Assembly: GCA_044507605.1 (NCBI GenBank)
Contig: JBIQJI010000006.1
Span: forward strand, 88,560 to 152,559
DNA from: Thermopolyspora sp044507605
GTDB taxonomy: Bacteria > Actinomycetota > Actinomycetes > Streptosporangiales > Streptosporangiaceae
Reading direction: 5' to 3'
DNA: 64,000 bases
Each line of letters starts with the position of its first letter. Positions within the stretch are counted from its first letter, which is position 1. The notes under the pieces were generated by a model that ran no database searches, had not been told where the DNA came from, and saw nothing but the letters and a program-made list of their open reading frames with translations. The position numbers were made by a program, and so were the translations under genes. Below, piece by piece: positions 38,767 to 47,734 of the stretch.

Positions 38767-40032
38767 ATGGATTCGTCGATCAGGAAGCATCGGACGGCCG
38801 ACGCCGTCGTCACCGTCGGCGGGGAGGCGACGGCGGGCAGAGAGGTGGTGGTCAGGCAGGTCCGGCACCGGTTCCTGTTCGGCTGCACCGGCTTCGAGCT
38901 GCTGCCCCTGGCCAACGAGGAGATCGCGGCCGGCGCGCCGATCCGGGGTGAGGAAGGGGCGGCCGCCGCCGACGGGCCGGGGGCGCGGGCGGGCGACCTG
39001 GCCGAGCGGTGGTTCGAGCTGTTCACCTTCGCCACGCTGCCGTTCTACTGGGGGCGGTTCGAGCCGCAGCGGGGCCGGCCCGACACTGAACGCATGCTGC
39101 GGGCGGCGCGGTGGTTCACCGAGCGGGGCTGCGTCGTCAAGGGGCATCCGCTGGCCTGGCACACGGTGACCGCCGACTGGCTGATGGACCTGCCGAACGC
39201 CGAGATCGCGCGGGCCCAGGTGGAGCGGATCAAGCGGGAGGTCACCGGGTTCGCCGGCGTGATCGACATGTGGGACGTCATCAACGAGGTCGTCATCATG
39301 CCGATCTTCGACAGGTACGACAACGGCATCACCCGGCTGTGCCGCGACATCGGCCGCATCCCGATGGTCCGCATGATGTTCGACGCCGCCCGCGAGGCCA
39401 ATCCCTCGGCCACGCTGCTGCTCAACGACTTCGACATGTCGGCGGCGTACGAATGCCTCATCGAGGGCCTGCTGGAGGCCGGCGTCACGATCGACGCGCT
39501 GGGGCTGCAGAGCCACATGCACCAGGGCTACTGGGGCGAGGAGCGGACCCTCGCCACGATCGACCGGTTCGCGAGGTACGGCCTGCCCATCCACTTCACC
39601 GAGACCACGCTGGTCTCCGGCCACATCATGCCGCCGGAGATCGTCGACCTGAACGACTACCAGCCGCCCGAATGGCCGACCACCCCGGAGGGGGAGGCCC
39701 GCCAGGCCGACGAGATCGTCCGGCACTGCACGACCCTGCTGTCCCACCCATCGGTGCAGGCCATGACCTACTGGGGCATGCTCGACGGCGGCTGGCTGGG
39801 CGCGCCCGGCGGGCTGGTCCGCGCCGACGGCACGCCCAAGCCGTCGTACGAAGCGCTGCGCTCGCTGGTCAAGGGCGACTGGTGGCTGCCGCCGACGACC
39901 CTCGTCGCCGACGCCGGCGGCCGGGTCCGCTTCACCGGTTTCCTCGGCGACTACGAGCTGTCGGTGAACGGCCGCACGACGACCTTCACCCTCGACACCC
40001 CCGGCCCCGTCGAGCTGACCGTGCCCGCCTGA
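38767..40032 (+). CDS. Cytoplasmic GH10 beta-xylanase/xylosidase-like enzyme
   Basis: 421 residues. A short N-terminal beta domain (VTVGGEATAGREVVVRQVRH) leads into a GH10 barrel with the acid/base Glu in WDVINEV and the nucleophile Glu in HFTETTLVSG; AMTYWGMLDGGWLG closes the barrel. A C-terminal beta segment follows. There is no signal peptide, so it probably acts inside the cell on short xylo-oligosaccharides. ATG 38767 has GGGGAG 6 bases upstream. It lies between phosphoketolase (66 bases upstream, same strand) and convergent acetate kinase. Catalytic roles from the family, intracellular substrate inferred. Confidence 0.9.
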   Translation: MDSSIRKHRTADAVVTVGGEATAGREVVVRQVRHRFLFGCTGFELLPLANEEIAAGAPIRGEEGAAAADGPGARAGDLAERWFELFTFATLPFYWGRFEPQRGRPDTERMLRAARWFTERGCVVKGHPLAWHTVTADWLMDLPNAEIARAQVERIKREVTGFAGVIDMWDVINEVVIMPIFDRYDNGITRLCRDIGRIPMVRMMFDAAREANPSATLLLNDFDMSAAYECLIEGLLEAGVTIDALGLQSHMHQGYWGEERTLATIDRFARYGLPIHFTETTLVSGHIMPPEIVDLNDYQPPEWPTTPEGEARQADEIVRHCTTLLSHPSVQAMTYWGMLDGGWLGAPGGLVRADGTPKPSYEALRSLVKGDWWLPPTTLVADAGGRVRFTGFLGDYELSVNGRTTTFTLDTPGPVELTVPA

Positions 40033-40047
40033 AGGCGCCCGCGCGGC

Positions 40048-41265
40048 TCAGCCCGGCCCGGCCCGCGCGACGGCCAGCGCCTGGGTGGCGATCTCCAGCT
40101 CCTCGTCGGTCGGCACCACCAGGACGGCGACCTCGGCGTCCGGCGGCGAGATCACGCGTTCCTCGTGCGAGACGGCGGCGTTGCGGGCGGGGTCGACGCG
40201 GATGCCGAGGCGTCCCAGGCCCGACAGGGCGGCGGCGCGGGTGCGGGCGTCGTGCTCGCCCACCCCCGCGGTGAACACGACGGCGTCGACGCGGCCGAGC
40301 AGGGCGTAGTAGGCGCCGACGTACTTGCGGACGCGCCGCCAGTAGACCTCCAGGGCCAGCCGGGCCGCCTCGTCGCCGGCGTCGGCCCGCGCGTGGACCT
40401 CGCGCAGGTCACTGGCGCCGGCGAGGCCCAGCATGCCGCTGCGCGTGGTGAGCGCCCGCTCCACGTCGGCGGGGCCGAAACCGGCCGTGCGCTCTAGGAA
40501 GGCGGGCAGGGCGGGGTCGACGTCGCCGGAGCGGGTGCCCATGACCAGGCCCTCCAGCGGCGTCATGCCCATGGACGTGTCGACACTGCGCCCGCCCCTG
40601 ATGGCGGCCGCGCTGGCGCCGTTGCCGAGATGCAGCACGATCAGGTCGAGGCCGGCGAGGTCCCGGCCGAGCACGGCGGCGGCGCGGCGCGACACGTAGG
40701 CGTACGACGTGCCGTGGAAGCCGTATCGGCGCACACCGTGGTCGCGTTCCCACTCGCGCGGGACGGCGTAGGTGAAGGCCGCGGCCGGCAGGTCCCGGTG
40801 GAAGGCGGTGTCGAACACCGCGACCTGGGGCACCGCGGGGAACAGCCGCAGGGCGGCGCGGATGCCGGTCACGTTCGCCGGATTGTGCAGAGGGGCGAGG
40901 ACCGCGAGCGCCTCGATGGCCGCGATCACGTCGTCGTCGAGGAGCACGGCGTCGCCGAACCTCGTGCCGCCGTGCACCACCCGGTGCCCGACGGCGTCGA
41001 GCCGCACGGCCGACAGGTCCGGCCCCGCCGCGTCGAACGCCGCCAGCGCGGCCGCCATGGCCGCGTCGTGATCGGGGTAGCGCCCCGTCCGCTCGTACGC
41101 CGGCCGCCCCGCCGGGCGGTGCGCGAGCGACCCCTCCCCGGGTTCGCCGATCCGGTCCACGACGCCCGACGCGAGCCGCCGCCTGCCGCCCACCTCCAGC
41201 AGTTCGTACTTCAGGGACGACGAACCGATGTTCAGCACGAGCACGTTTCCCGAAACATCAGCCAC
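40048..41265 (-). CDS. ackA: Acetate kinase
   Basis: 405-residue kinase converting acetyl phosphate and ADP to acetate and ATP. Motifs: NIGSSSLKYEL at the start, HRVVHGG, FDTAFH, FHGTSY, HLGNGAS, GTRSGDVDP and TAGVGEH, all intact. GTG 41265 is used because GGAG lies 4 bases before it. No phosphotransacetylase gene is adjacent, so phosphoketolase is the likely acetyl phosphate source. It converges with the GH10 gene with 15 bases between stops. Confidence 0.96.
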   Translation of the reverse strand: MADVSGNVLVLNIGSSSLKYELLEVGGRRRLASGVVDRIGEPGEGSLAHRPAGRPAYERTGRYPDHDAAMAAALAAFDAAGPDLSAVRLDAVGHRVVHGGTRFGDAVLLDDDVIAAIEALAVLAPLHNPANVTGIRAALRLFPAVPQVAVFDTAFHRDLPAAAFTYAVPREWERDHGVRRYGFHGTSYAYVSRRAAAVLGRDLAGLDLIVLHLGNGASAAAIRGGRSVDTSMGMTPLEGLVMGTRSGDVDPALPAFLERTAGFGPADVERALTTRSGMLGLAGASDLREVHARADAGDEAARLALEVYWRRVRKYVGAYYALLGRVDAVVFTAGVGEHDARTRAAALSGLGRLGIRVDPARNAAVSHEERVISPPDAEVAVLVVPTDEELEIATQALAVARAGPG

Positions 41266-41488
41266 AGTGCTCCAGTGCCCGCAACGGAGCGCCGGCACGC
41301 CCGCCGCCCCCGCGACGTAGCATGGGAGACCCGCGAAACCCGGCGCGACGGCCGGATCCGGCGGCGGCCCGGCCCGTGCGGGTGGGGCGTAAGTGGCCGA
41401 AGGGCTGGGCAGGACCGGGGCCGGGGTGAGATCCTGGGGCGGGGGCGAACGGCTGATCGAGGAGTGCGGGGACACCAGGCGGGTGGGC

Positions 41489-42406
41489 ATGAGCACATTT
41501 GGCACCGAGAGCCTCCGACCGCGCACCGATCTGTCCGAAGCGCGCAGCGGCTCCGGGCCCACCGTTCCGCGGCTGCTCCTAGGGGCGCGCCTGCGGGCGC
41601 TGCGCGAGGGCTGCGGCATCGGCCGCGAGGAGGCCGGTGAGGCCATCCGCGCCTCCCACTCCAAGATCAGCAGGCTCGAGCTGGGTCAGTCCAGGTTCAA
41701 GGCGCGCGACCTGGCCGACCTGCTCGACCTCTACGGGGTCGACGACGCCGAGCGCGCCACGCTGCAGGAGCTGGCCAGGCAGGCCAACACACCCGGCTGG
41801 TGGCACGTGTTCAACGATGTGATCCCCTCCTGGTTCACCGACTACCTCGGCCTGGAGCAGGCCGCCAGCCTCATCCGGGGCTATGAGGTCCAGTTCATCC
41901 CCGGGCTCCTGCAGACACCCGAGTACGCCCGGGCCGTCATCGTCCAGGGCCACCCGAACGCCCCCGCCGAGCAGATCGAGCGGCGGGTCGAGCTGCGCAT
42001 GCGCCGCCAGCGCATCCTCCACGGCGAGCACCCGCGCCGCCTGTGGGCCGTGATCGACGAGACGGCGCTGCGCCGCGCGTACGGCGGCAAGACCACCATG
42101 CGCGACCAGATCCGGCACGTCATCGCGATGTGCGAGAACCGCAACGTCACCGTGCAGGTGCTGCCGTTCCAGGTCGGCGGGCACCCGGCCGCCGGCGGCC
42201 CGATCTCGATGCTGCGGCTGCCCCAGCACGAGCTGCCCGACGTCGTCTACCTGGAGCAGCTCACCAGCGCCGTCTACCCCGAGGGGCCGGCCGAGATCGA
42301 CCGCTACCACCATGTGATGGACCGCCTGGTGACCCTGGCCGAGCCCGCCTCGCGGACCCCCGAGATCCTCGAAGGCATCCTCACCGACCTGGAGCGCGCG
42401 GGCTAG
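41489..42406 (+). CDS. XRE-type HTH regulator with DUF5753 domain
   Basis: 305 residues. The N-terminal HTH (RLRALREGCGIGREEAGEAI, then ASHSKISRLELGQSRFKARD) is followed by the long DUF5753 region with signature YEVQFIPGLLQTPEYARAVI and ENRNVTVQVLPF. This family is abundant in streptomycetes and relatives, often paired with a small DUF397 protein and linked to development and secondary metabolism. No DUF397 gene follows here. Start ATG 41489 with a weak GGTGGG site. It converges with the phosphatase gene. Confidence 0.9.
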   Translation: MSTFGTESLRPRTDLSEARSGSGPTVPRLLLGARLRALREGCGIGREEAGEAIRASHSKISRLELGQSRFKARDLADLLDLYGVDDAERATLQELARQANTPGWWHVFNDVIPSWFTDYLGLEQAASLIRGYEVQFIPGLLQTPEYARAVIVQGHPNAPAEQIERRVELRMRRQRILHGEHPRRLWAVIDETALRRAYGGKTTMRDQIRHVIAMCENRNVTVQVLPFQVGGHPAAGGPISMLRLPQHELPDVVYLEQLTSAVYPEGPAEIDRYHHVMDRLVTLAEPASRTPEILEGILTDLERAG

Positions 42407-42433
42407 GCCGCCAGGTCCGCCCTCCCCGGCGCG

Positions 42434-44041
42434 TCAGCCCGGACGGCCGGCGGTCCGCTCCACGACGAACCTGTCGATCTCGGTGCCGTCCTCGGCGACG
42501 GCGCGCACGGTCATCGTCGTCGTGCCGCCGGGCGGGGCCGGCGCGACGTCCACGGCGAGGAACGAGTAGCCGGTGTAGCGCACCCTGGACCAGTCGGCCG
42601 CCTCGTCCGCCTTGTGCCCGCCGGCGACCCAGCGGTACGACGCCACGGCGTCCGATTCGCGCACGTGCCCGGCGAAGCTGTCCGCGACCGGGAACCGGTA
42701 CAGCCCCCGCCCGCCGCCCCCAGCGGTCACGTACACGACGCCGTCGCGCTCCGGCCGCACGGTGGCGCCGATCGGCGCCGGCCCGGTGCGGGCGCCGCCC
42801 CGCATCGGGTCGGTGCGCTCGTACACGTGGTTGTGGCCGTTGACGACCAGATCGACCCGATGCTCGTCGAACAGCGGCACCCACGCGTCCCTGACCCCGC
42901 CCTCCGAGGCGTGCTGCACCGTGGTGGAGTAGGCGCAGTGGTGGAAGTACACCACGACGAAGTCGACGCCGGGCCGGGCCCGCAGCGCCCGCAGCCGCCC
43001 GGCGAGCCACCCCGTCTGCGTGCCGCCGCTGTAGCCGAAGTTGGCCGGCACCTCGTACGACACGTCGTTGGAGTCGAGGCCGACCACCGCGACGTTGCCG
43101 TACACGAACGAGTGGACGGCCGGGCAGCGGGCGGGGCCGCCGCCGGGCAGGTCGAACCGGGCGAGATGGCCGCCGTAGCCGTCTGGGGAGTACAGCGCCT
43201 CCATGTCGTGGTTGCCCATGGTGACCAGCCACGGCACCCGCGACGCCACCATGTCGGTCTGGGCGAGGAACTGGTCCCACACCCGGGGGTCGTAGGTGTC
43301 GCCGGCAAGCCCGGCCCCGCTGGTGTCGGCGTACGCGATGTCGCCGGCGTGCAGGTGGAACACCGGCCGCTCGGCGAGCAGCACGCTGTCGTTGCCGAGC
43401 GCGTGGTAGCCCACCCCCTGGTCGCCGAAGGCGGTGAACGTGAACGGATCGGGCACGCGGCCGCGCGGCGGGGCGGTGGTGAACGACGCCAGCGAGGCCG
43501 GCCCCTCTGGGTCGGCCGGCTCGTGGCCCCGATGCCCGACCCCGTAGTAGTAGGTCGTGCCGGGGGCGAGTCCGTCGAGCGCCACGTGCAGGTAGTACTG
43601 GGTGACGACACCGGACGCCAGGGGCGTTTCCAGGGCCCGCACCTCGGCCGGCACGCGGCCGCCCAGGTCCCAGGGGCAGTGCCCGACCCGCGCGAACGGC
43701 GCCTCCACCGACACGGGCACCTGCCAGGCGATGCGCATCTGCCGGCAGGGGTCGGGCCCGAACGCCAGATGCCGCCCGTACGGGGTCACCCTGGCCCCGT
43801 CGAAGGCCGCGGCGGCACGGGTGGCCAGGGTGGGCGATGGGGCGGCCGCGGGGCCGCCCGTCCGGGTGGAGGCGGCCGCGGCCCCGCCGCCGAGCGCGGG
43901 GGCGGCCAGCAGCGCGCCGGCCGTCCCGGCCCGCAGCAGCGACCGCCGCGTCACGCGGCGGCGCGTCAGGTACTCGTGCTGCTCGGCGAGGCTGAGGCGT
44001 GCGGCGAGCTCGTCGGGCACGCCCATCCGCGGGATCTGCAT
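42434..44041 (-). CDS. Tat-exported purple acid phosphatase-like metallophosphoesterase
   Basis: 535 residues. A twin-arginine signal (TRRSLLRAG, Arg32-33, then a hydrophobic stretch to about 58) precedes a fibronectin-like N-domain (ARVGHCPWDLGG to GLAPGTTYYYGVG) and the metal-binding phosphatase domain. The metal motifs are FGDQG, HAGDIAYAD, GNHDME, FHHCAY and NGHNHVYER in order. It should release phosphate from organic esters outside the cell. ATG 44041 has AGGA upstream. It follows the GH13 gene by 128 bases on the same strand. Confidence 0.9.
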   Translation of the reverse strand: MQIPRMGVPDELAARLSLAEQHEYLTRRRVTRRSLLRAGTAGALLAAPALGGGAAAASTRTGGPAAAPSPTLATRAAAAFDGARVTPYGRHLAFGPDPCRQMRIAWQVPVSVEAPFARVGHCPWDLGGRVPAEVRALETPLASGVVTQYYLHVALDGLAPGTTYYYGVGHRGHEPADPEGPASLASFTTAPPRGRVPDPFTFTAFGDQGVGYHALGNDSVLLAERPVFHLHAGDIAYADTSGAGLAGDTYDPRVWDQFLAQTDMVASRVPWLVTMGNHDMEALYSPDGYGGHLARFDLPGGGPARCPAVHSFVYGNVAVVGLDSNDVSYEVPANFGYSGGTQTGWLAGRLRALRARPGVDFVVVYFHHCAYSTTVQHASEGGVRDAWVPLFDEHRVDLVVNGHNHVYERTDPMRGGARTGPAPIGATVRPERDGVVYVTAGGGGRGLYRFPVADSFAGHVRESDAVASYRWVAGGHKADEAADWSRVRYTGYSFLAVDVAPAPPGGTTTMTVRAVAEDGTEIDRFVVERTAGRPG

Positions 44042-44169
44042 GGTGCCGATCCTGGTCGGCGGGTCCGGCGCGCCGCCGGTCGACGAGCCGGTCACCGCCG
44101 GGCCTTTGACGAGAGCCGACCCCCTGGCGGTGATCGCTTGACGCCTCGGCCGACGCAACGGCCGACGCC

Positions 44170-45726
44170 TCAGTCCAGCCAGGCCGCCGTGTCGGGCGGC
44201 AGGGCGCCGCCCACGATCTGGCCGCTCGCCAGCAGCACGGCCTCGTGCGGCGGCAGCGGCACCGGCGCGGCCCCGAGGTTGACCACGCACACCAGCCCCG
44301 AGTCCCGGGTAAAGGCGAGCACCTCCGGCCCGAGCGGCAGCCAGCTCAGCGTGCCGTCGCCGAGCCGCTCGGCGCGGATCCGCAGCGCCTCGCGATACAG
44401 CGACAGCATCGAGCCGGGGTCGGCCCGCTGCGCCTCGGCGGTGAGGGCCTTCCAGTACGGCGGCTGCGGCAGCCACGGCTCCCCGGCGCCGAACCCGAAC
44501 GGCGGCGTGGCGCCCGACCAGGGCAGCGGCACCCGGCAGCCGTCGCGGCCCGGGTCGGTGTGGCCGGACCGGGTCCAGATGGGGTCCTGGCGGCGGTCGC
44601 CGGGCAGGTCCTCGACCTCGTCGAGGCCGAGTTCCTCGCCCTGGTAGACGTACAGGCCGCCGGGCAGCGCCGCCGCCAGCAGCGCCGCGGCCCGGGCCCG
44701 GCGGCGGCCGAGCTCGGGGTCGGAGGGCATGCCGTGCTTGCGGTCGCCGTGGGCGAACGAGGTGTCGGCCCGGCCGTACCTGGTGACGGGCCGGGTGACG
44801 TCGTGGTTGGACAGCACCCAGGTGGGCGGGGCGCCGAGCGGGCCGTGGGTGGCGAGCGTGGTGTCGATGACGCGGCGCAGCGCGGCGGCGTCCCACGGGC
44901 ACGCCAGGAAGTCGAAGTTGAACGCCGTGTGCATCTCGTCGGGGCGCAGGTAGCGGGCGAACCGCTCCTGGTCGGGCAGCCACACCTCGCCGATGAGGAT
45001 CCGGTCGTCGCCGAACTCCTCGGCGACGCGCCGCCAGCCCCGGTAGATCTCGTGCACCCCGTCGCGGTCGGTGTAGGGGTCCAGGCCGTCCGGCGGCGCG
45101 TCCGGGTCCTTGATCAGCAGCGCGGCGGAGTCGATCCTGATGCCGTCGACGCCGCGCCGGAACCAGAACCGCAGCACGTCGTGGAACTCCTCGACGACCT
45201 CCGGATCGGTCCAGTTGAAGTCGGGCTGCTCGGGTGCGAACAGGTGCAGGTACCACTCGCCGTCGGGCACCCGCGTCCAGGCCGGCCCGCCGAAGATCGA
45301 CCGCCAGTCGTTCGGCGGCGCGTCGCCCCGGCCGGGCCGGAACCAGAACCGCCGGCGCGCCGCCGACCCGGGCCCGGCGGCCAGCGCCTCCTGAAACCAC
45401 GCCTGCTGGTCGGACCCGTGGTTCGGCACGACGTCGATGATGACGCGGATGCCCAGCTCGTGGGCCTCGCAGATCAGCTTCTCGGCCTCGGCGAGGGTGC
45501 CGAACACCGGGGCGATGTCACGGTAGTCGGCCACGTCGTAGCCGCCGTCCACCATGGGCGAGGGGTACCAGGGGTTCAGCCAGATGGCGTCCACCCCGAG
45601 GTCCGCCAGGTACGACAGCCGGGCCCGCAGCCCCGCCAGGTCGCCCTCGCCGTCGCCGTTCCCGTCGGCGAAGCTGCGCAGATAGACCTGGTAGATCGCG
45701 GCTCCCCGCCACCACGTTCCGGGCAT
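44170..45726 (-). CDS. GH13 alpha-glucosidase (oligo-1,6-glucosidase type)
   Basis: 518-residue cytoplasmic GH13 enzyme hydrolysing the alpha-glucosidic bonds of malto- or isomalto-oligosaccharides. Conserved regions: DVVPNH (region I), GIRIDSA with nucleophile Asp199, LIGEVW with acid/base Glu247, and LSNHDVTR with Asp309. The absence of a signal peptide fits a role after import. It is last in the minus-strand operon of binding protein, two permeases and this enzyme. ATG 45726 is clear. Typical of MalR-controlled aglEFG-like clusters. Confidence 0.94.
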   Translation of the reverse strand: MPGTWWRGAAIYQVYLRSFADGNGDGEGDLAGLRARLSYLADLGVDAIWLNPWYPSPMVDGGYDVADYRDIAPVFGTLAEAEKLICEAHELGIRVIIDVVPNHGSDQQAWFQEALAAGPGSAARRRFWFRPGRGDAPPNDWRSIFGGPAWTRVPDGEWYLHLFAPEQPDFNWTDPEVVEEFHDVLRFWFRRGVDGIRIDSAALLIKDPDAPPDGLDPYTDRDGVHEIYRGWRRVAEEFGDDRILIGEVWLPDQERFARYLRPDEMHTAFNFDFLACPWDAAALRRVIDTTLATHGPLGAPPTWVLSNHDVTRPVTRYGRADTSFAHGDRKHGMPSDPELGRRRARAAALLAAALPGGLYVYQGEELGLDEVEDLPGDRRQDPIWTRSGHTDPGRDGCRVPLPWSGATPPFGFGAGEPWLPQPPYWKALTAEAQRADPGSMLSLYREALRIRAERLGDGTLSWLPLGPEVLAFTRDSGLVCVVNLGAAPVPLPPHEAVLLASGQIVGGALPPDTAAWLD

Positions 45727-45799
45727 GCTGAACTCCCTTGTCGTTACGAGCGCGCGCCGTGCCCGGCGCGCCGTCGGCCGTGGCCGTCGCCGGACCGGC

Positions 45800-46689
45800 T
45801 CAGCCCTTGAGGCTGCCCGCGGTCAGACCGGCCATGATGCTGCGCTGGAAGACGAAGAAGACGATGATGGCCGGGACGCTCGCGATCACCAGCGACGCGA
45901 TCAGCACGTTCTGCGGCATCTGCGCCGACAGCGACGCGATGCCCACGCTGATCGGCATCTTCTCGGTGTCGGGCAGCACGAGCAGCGGCCAGACGAAGTC
46001 CTTCCACACGTTCACCACCGACAGGATCGACACCACGCCGAGGATCGGCCGCGACACCGGCAGCACGATCGACCACAGGATCCGCAGCGGGGAGGCGCCG
46101 TCGATCTGCGCGGCCTCCAGCAGTTCGCGCGGGATCGAGTCGAAGAAACGTTTGAGCAGGAAGATGAAGAAGCCGTTGGCGACGGCCGGCAGCCAGATCG
46201 CCCAGGGCGTGTTCAGCAGATTCCAGCCGAAGATCGGCAGATCCTTCACCGTGAGGTACGCCGGCAGCAGCACGACCATCGGCGGGATCATCAGCGTGGC
46301 GACCATCAGGCCGAGCACCGCCCGGCCGAACACCGGCCGCAGCTTCGACAGCGCGTACGCCGCCGACACGTCCAGCGCGAGGTGAGCAGCCAGGCGCCGC
46401 CGGCGTACACCAGGGTGTTGAGCAGGAACGTGCCGAGCTCAAGCTGATCCCACGCCTCGGCCCACACGCCCAGGTCGAGGTGCGTGGGGAAGAACGTCGG
46501 CGGCACCTGGGCGAGCTCCTCGGGCGACTTCATCGCCCCGGTGACCATCCAGTACAGCGGGAACACGAACGTCGCCGTGAACGTGACGACCACGACCGCG
46601 AGCACGGTCCAGTACACGATCCGCCCGCGGGGCGTGCCCAGGGTGTGCGGCGAGACCAGGCCGCGGAACTCCTGCCGGGTGGCGCGCAT
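45800..46689 (-). pseudogene. Sugar ABC permease (MalG-like) broken by a one-base frameshift
   Basis: The N-terminal frame from ATG 46689 (MRATRQEFRG to YAGGAWLLT) and the C-terminal frame ending at 45800 (LDVSAAYALSKLRPVFG onward, with EAAQIDGASPLRILWSIVLP as EAA loop) together make a complete MalG-type permease of about 296 residues. They are offset by one base. The join lies at 46376-46386, where GCGAGGTGAG is read and GCGAGGGTGAG would restore the frame. All motifs on both sides are intact, so a sequencing error or a very recent mutation is likely. If real, the importer would lack one channel subunit. Confidence 0.88.
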
Positions 46690-46710
46690 CGTCGTCGGCT
46701 CCTTCCGGTG

Positions 46711-47640
46711 TCAGCGGGCGGCCGCGTCGTCGCGGGAGACGCGCAGGTAGACGGCGGAGAACACCAGCAGCACGATCATGAGCAGCAGCCCGAGCGCGCT
46801 GCCGCCGCCGAAGTCGCCGAAGTTGAACGCGTACTGGTACATCAGGTACGCCACGGTCATCGTGGCGTTCTCCGGGCCGCCGCCGGTCAGCAGGAACGGC
46901 TCGATGAACACCTGCATGGTCGCGACGATCTGCAGCAGCAGCATCACCAGCAGGATCAGCCTGGTCTGCGGGATCGTCACGTGCCACACCCGCCGGAGCA
47001 GCCCGGCCCCGTCGAGCTCGGCCGCCTCGTACAGCTCGCCCGGGATGGTCTGCAGCGCCGCCAGGTAGATCAGCGTGCCGGTGCCGAGGTTCATCCAGGT
47101 CGACACGATGACCAGCGAGATCAGCGCCGTGCCGGTCGAGTCGAGCCAGCTCAGCGGGGGCAGGTGGACGACCCCGAGCGCCTGGTTGAACAGCCCTGCG
47201 CCCGGGTCGTAGAACCATTTGAACAGCAGCACGGCCACGGCGGGCGGCAGCATCACCGGCAGGTACACCACGAACCTGAGGTAGGCGCGGGCGTGCCGCA
47301 GCTCGTTGAGCACGTTCGCCGCCACGAACGGCACGGCGAAGCCCACCAGCAGCGCCAGGCCGGTGAACTCCAGCGTGTTGAGCCACGCCTGGCCGAACAC
47401 CGGGTCGGTGACCACCGCGCGGAAGTTGTCCAGCCCGACCCACTCGGGCGGGTCCACGAAGTTGTTGTGCTGCAGGCCGAGCACGAACTCCCGCACCATG
47501 GGGTACCAGGAGAAGAACGCGAAGCAGATCAGCGCCCCGCACAGGAACCCGTACGCCGTCAGGTTGCGCCGCACCCCGAACCGGAGTGCCCCCGCGCGGC
47601 GGCGCCGCCGCGCCGCCGTCGCCGTGGTCGCCGTGATCAT
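46711..47640 (-). CDS. Sugar ABC transporter permease, MalF-like
   Basis: 309 residues with an Arg-rich cytoplasmic start (RRRRRAG) and six hydrophobic helices. The EAA loop YEAAELDGAGLLRRVWHVTI is near residue 195-215. It is the intact partner of the frameshifted permease downstream (21 bases apart) and follows the binding protein by 84 bases. Like block 1, there is no ATP-binding gene, so an MsiK-type ATPase elsewhere is assumed. Substrate probably alpha-glucosides, from the GH13 and MalR-like neighbours. Confidence 0.9.
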   Translation of the reverse strand: MITATTATAARRRRRAGALRFGVRRNLTAYGFLCGALICFAFFSWYPMVREFVLGLQHNNFVDPPEWVGLDNFRAVVTDPVFGQAWLNTLEFTGLALLVGFAVPFVAANVLNELRHARAYLRFVVYLPVMLPPAVAVLLFKWFYDPGAGLFNQALGVVHLPPLSWLDSTGTALISLVIVSTWMNLGTGTLIYLAALQTIPGELYEAAELDGAGLLRRVWHVTIPQTRLILLVMLLLQIVATMQVFIEPFLLTGGGPENATMTVAYLMYQYAFNFGDFGGGSALGLLLMIVLLVFSAVYLRVSRDDAAAR

Positions 47641-47700
47641 GCTCGCTCCCGAATGCTCCCGATGCCTCGATGTCCCTGCCGCCGCCCGCCGATCCGTCGG

Positions 47701-47734
47701 CCGGTCTGCGTCAACCGGTCTGCGTCAACCGGTC
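47701..47734. repeat. 14-bp tandem duplication at a stop codon
   Basis: CCGGTCTGCGTCAA occurs at 47701-47714 and again at 47715-47728, with CCGGTC following. The second copy holds the stop codon of the binding-protein gene (minus strand), so the last codons and stop are duplicated downstream. Confidence 0.8.

Noticed and set aside
36127..39747. Open frame of about 1200 codons on the minus strand
   Set aside because: Antisense to kynureninase, phosphoketolase and GH10, all with clear catalytic motifs; its translation is repetitive Gly/Val/His/Arg.
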